64,000 bases of DNA from contig VZSF01003599.1 in assembly GCA_013398295.1 (NCBI GenBank), positions 1,340,469 through 1,404,468 on the forward strand. Reading direction: 5' to 3'. The stretch comes from Chionis minor (lineage: Eukaryota; Chordata; Aves; Charadriiformes; Chionididae). This document shows, piece by piece, positions 61,601-64,000 of this stretch. The notes beneath the pieces are model-generated. The model was not told the origin of the DNA. It worked only from the letters and a program-made list of their open reading frames with translations, and searched no databases. The position numbers and the translations under genes were made by a program. Within the stretch, counting starts at the first letter, position 1. The number at the start of each line of letters is the position of its first letter.

Positions 61601-63039
61601 TTTCTAATAAATTGCTTTCAAGTATAAACTTAAATCTTCTCACAGTAGTACTAAAGGCTTTGTAGAAATCTATACTACCATTATATTGGATTTATGTGTG
61701 AATAAGTGGTTACACCAAAGTGCAAAACACAGGTGAATTAAAAGCTTAAATTTATTTCCTTAGGATTTAATGCTGAGGGGTTAGTGAACTTACAGAAAGT
61801 CATTCACTGGATTTTCCTTTGAAGAACCTCTGTCAAATTTATGATTGCAGTCTCCTTTTACAATGATCCAACATTTGAGATGTCAGAGCCAAACATCACC
61901 TAGTTTTTTTACGGTAATGTCTGAGGGACATCCAAAAATGAGGGTCTATGGGGATAACATGCTTGGGATCAGAGGATAAGACAGTTTAGCAAAGGGGATC
62001 AGTTATAAGTGATTCTGGCTGTAGATAAGAATTTAAATTGCAATGTTGTAATTTATTTCTGTTTATATCTCATAAGTAGTTAACTATTAGCAGCTTTTAA
62101 ATAGCCAGACTATGTTCTCAGGGCCTTAGTGGAAAACTGTATTTGGTATCAATGTACAAGTTCAAGTACAAAGTAATGCAAAACAAAATAATTTTAAAAA
62201 CTTAAAATAATTGCCTAAGTCACTTCTATTTATTAATGCCTGTATTTGGTTTTCTGATTAAAATGGGACCAGAACTTTAATGCTTTGTTGCCTTTTATTT
62301 GAGCTTGCATTATTTCATATGGTAGTGTTTTCTATTGTACAGATGTGGTCTTGTATTAGTTTGGATATCTCACTTCAGCAATTAAAAGCAAGCTTCTTTT
62401 CTGTTCTCCTTAATCACTCTTCTGAGTCTGCTTTTATTTTTGATGCAGTTATTCTAGGTTTTGACATGCACAAATCTGATTTTTCATTCTAGCATCGCCT
62501 ACATGAATTTAAAGTCTTGATTCTATATTCAGAGCTTAAAAAACAGATATTTCATGTGAGAACTGCCTTAAGTGCTGCTTTCTCATTTGAACAGGAAAAG
62601 AGCTGCATGCATTATTACTTATACCTCAAGAAAGTCTCATGTGACTTGCACAAATTTATTTTGCTGTATCTACAGTTGTATATTCATGAATCAGAATGGT
62701 ATTAACATGAGGCTGAGAAAGAACCGGAATGCAGGATACCTCCACCAGCACATTGCTGTACTTACTGGTGGGAAATGGCAGCTGTAAATATCACTGACAG
62801 CAAAGCTTTCTTAATGCTTATGGCAGCCCTTTAGCCCTGGCTTAAAATGCTTCTGACATTTAAGCCCAAGTGTTTTGTACTATGCTACAAGGAATATTAA
62901 CAAATGGTAGCTGTTTACTAAATAAAATGTTTGTCAGGTTGGTATCCAGAAAGCATAACTGAGTGAATAGCATTATTTGCGCGTTATTCCCAATGGAAAA
63001 ATTATAATCTAGTGAAGAGATCATAAATTGGGAAATCAG
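58611..63039. other. AT-rich non-coding stretch
   Basis: No gene is supported. An AAT/AAAT simple repeat lies at 59,017-59,046. The remaining frames of 60-96 codons have no motifs and several start at non-ATG codons. It may be intronic if the candidate exon at 63,462 belongs to a long plus-strand gene. Confidence 0.5.
59017..59046. repeat. AAT/AAAT simple repeat
   Basis: Three AAT units run into three AAAT units and then further AAT-like sequence. Simple-sequence repeat only. Confidence 0.85.
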
Positions 63040-63320
63040 AGTATCCAGATGCCTGATTTTGGCTCATATTGGTCGACTGTGCAGCCTTGAACAAGGCCCA
63101 TAAGGGACAATGTTCAGAAATTCTGAATTTACACCAGTTGGTACAATCGTAGGTGCCTGTCCCTTTTGAAAAAATATCAAGACTTTGAGTTGTTTATTCC
63201 TCATGCAGAAAATAGGCTTAATGATACTGGGATGCCTTACAAGAGTTTTTTCAAGGCTGTGGAAAGTTCTTTCATATCAACTAGATATGCAATTGGGATA
63301 CCTCCCTGGCTTTTCTTCTG
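63040..63320 (+). repeat. composite MIR-type SINE relic with an internal insert
   Basis: TGATTTTGGCTCATATTGG...GTGCAGCCTTGAACAAGGCCC matches the MIR middle (ggctctgccactt...gtgaccttgggcaagtca). After about 70 bp, TTATTCCTCATGCAGAAAATAGGCTTAATGATACTGGGATGCCTTACAAGAG matches the MIR 3' half (tttcctcatctgtaaaatggggataatgatactgacctacctcataggg). The interrupting piece (about 63,105-63,175: TGTTCAGAAATTCTG...TTTTGAAAAA) has weakly complementary ends. It resembles another amniote repeat (ttcagaagtgctgagcac...), so it could be a nested insertion. Confidence 0.45.
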
Positions 63321-63461
63321 AAACCAAAGAATTCTCTCTAAAAAACATGGAAAAAAAGAAATTACAGGAAATTTACTTTCTCTGACCTGACAATTAAGTT
63401 CGCTTGCTTATCAGTTTAGAAACATAAAGCATATTAATCTTTAACTTTTTTTTTCTCATAG

Positions 63462-63520
63462 AAGCGCTCCAAGAAGCACAAGAGAAGTGAAGAAAAATGG
63501 TTTCAAACTTCTATTGAAAG
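63462..63520 (+). CDS. candidate internal coding exon (59 bp)
   Basis: A strong acceptor, an uninterrupted pyrimidine tract ending TTTTTTTTTCTCATAG, is followed by 59 bp and the near-perfect donor AAAG|GTAAGG at 63,521. Possible branch-point words (TTAATCT, TTTAAC) lie 20-35 bp upstream. Of three frames one is closed by TGA. One gives the very basic KRSKKHKRSEEKWFQTSIE, the other SAPRSTREVKKNGFKLLLK. The first has the look of a nuclear-localisation-type basic patch. Because 59 is not divisible by three, the exon would shift phase. The upstream frame at 63,185-63,385 lies in the MIR relic and is not part of it. I cannot name the gene. This is the best plus-strand exon candidate in the window, but short exons of this kind also arise by chance. 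Confidence 0.42.
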
Positions 63521-64000
63521 GTAAGGGTTGATATTACCAAAATGCTCTACATATTTATTTAACAGGTTTTGGACATGGTTCTGTCTCTTTCACCTACTTA
63601 AATACCACGTGCAAGAAACCAGAATTTGGATTAGCCATCAACACCTGTGCCAACTCTCTGCCTAAAAACAATGTAGAACATCTTACATTTCTGCCCTTCA
63701 GCCAAAGAAAGGCTTTTGGGAGACAGAAAAAGAACAATCTGTCTTCTGTCATGTTGACTATCACTTTTCTCCTTGTAAAAATACTCTTAAGGGTGTTTTC
63801 AGAAATATCTTTCTAATAGTGAACAATATGTTGGCATTTCAAAGAAATACATACTTTTTCAACCAAACCAGCCGGGTGTTTAAGTAAACAAATTTAATTC
63901 TCTTTAAAGGGTTCTAGTTTTCTAATCAATATTTGGTTTCTTTTCTATAAATGATAAAAGCTTGAACACTTGTATTACTGGGAAAGAATGAAGCATGCAA
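63521..64000. other. non-coding stretch, probable intron following the candidate exon
   Basis: AT-rich sequence follows the donor at 63,521. No second exon, repeat or simple-sequence array is recognised before the window ends. Confidence 0.5.

Noticed and set aside
1..64000. Endogenous retrovirus or other viral remnants
   Set aside because: No LTR pair, primer-binding site, or recognisable retroviral or other viral protein motif was seen in any frame.
1..64000. A previously undescribed multi-gene system
   Set aside because: The window is gene-poor avian DNA. Only isolated exon candidates and regulatory-like motifs are present, so no gene system can be supported from this sequence alone.

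Overview
This window is almost certainly nuclear DNA of a bird. Several segments are clear 3' ends of CR1 LINE elements, ending in the avian-type direct repeats of the ATTCTATG/ATTCTGTG kind. There are also strongly decayed MIR-type SINEs, an older amniote CR1 layer and a degenerate hAT-type DNA transposon. Base composition is AT-rich and gene-poor, with a sharp CpG-rich block and a second GC-rich block. No bacterial operon, CRISPR array, rRNA, tRNA gene or intact viral gene is seen. Most open frames are chance-length, and many depend on non-ATG starts, so they are not listed as genes.

Region by region. 1-13.4 kb is AT-rich non-coding DNA, probably intronic or flanking to a minus-strand gene, with a MIR relic at 4.4 kb and a hAT relic at 7.76-8.03 kb. 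13.4-14.75 kb is the functional centre: a CpG-rich, promoter-like block interrupted by a 542-base assembly gap. On its left edge a minus-strand ATG in a good Kozak context starts an 18-codon hydrophobic signal peptide, followed by a consensus splice donor in phase 1. On its right edge a plus-strand ATG in a good context starts 30 codons followed by a usable donor in phase 0. Together they suggest a divergent (bidirectional) promoter. I could not name either gene.

15-57 kb is long AT-rich non-coding DNA with scattered CR1 and MIR fossils, microsatellites and a few inverted repeats. The best of these is a 39-bp imperfect palindrome at 35.93-35.97 kb carrying two facing SOX-like motifs. 57.1-58.6 kb is a GC-rich block with a splice-like 528-bp segment, a CR1 copy, a 13-copy GTGAG minisatellite and a TCTG microsatellite.

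58.6-64 kb returns to AT-rich DNA. It ends with a composite MIR relic and, at 63,462-63,520, the best candidate internal coding exon in the window (plus strand, strong acceptor and donor, 59 bp). Its frame would be compatible with the plus-strand first exon at 14.6 kb, but a link across about 49 kb is only a hypothesis.

Limits: all repeat assignments are by eye against remembered family consensus patterns. Boundaries are approximate, and no alignment, transcript or conservation data were available.
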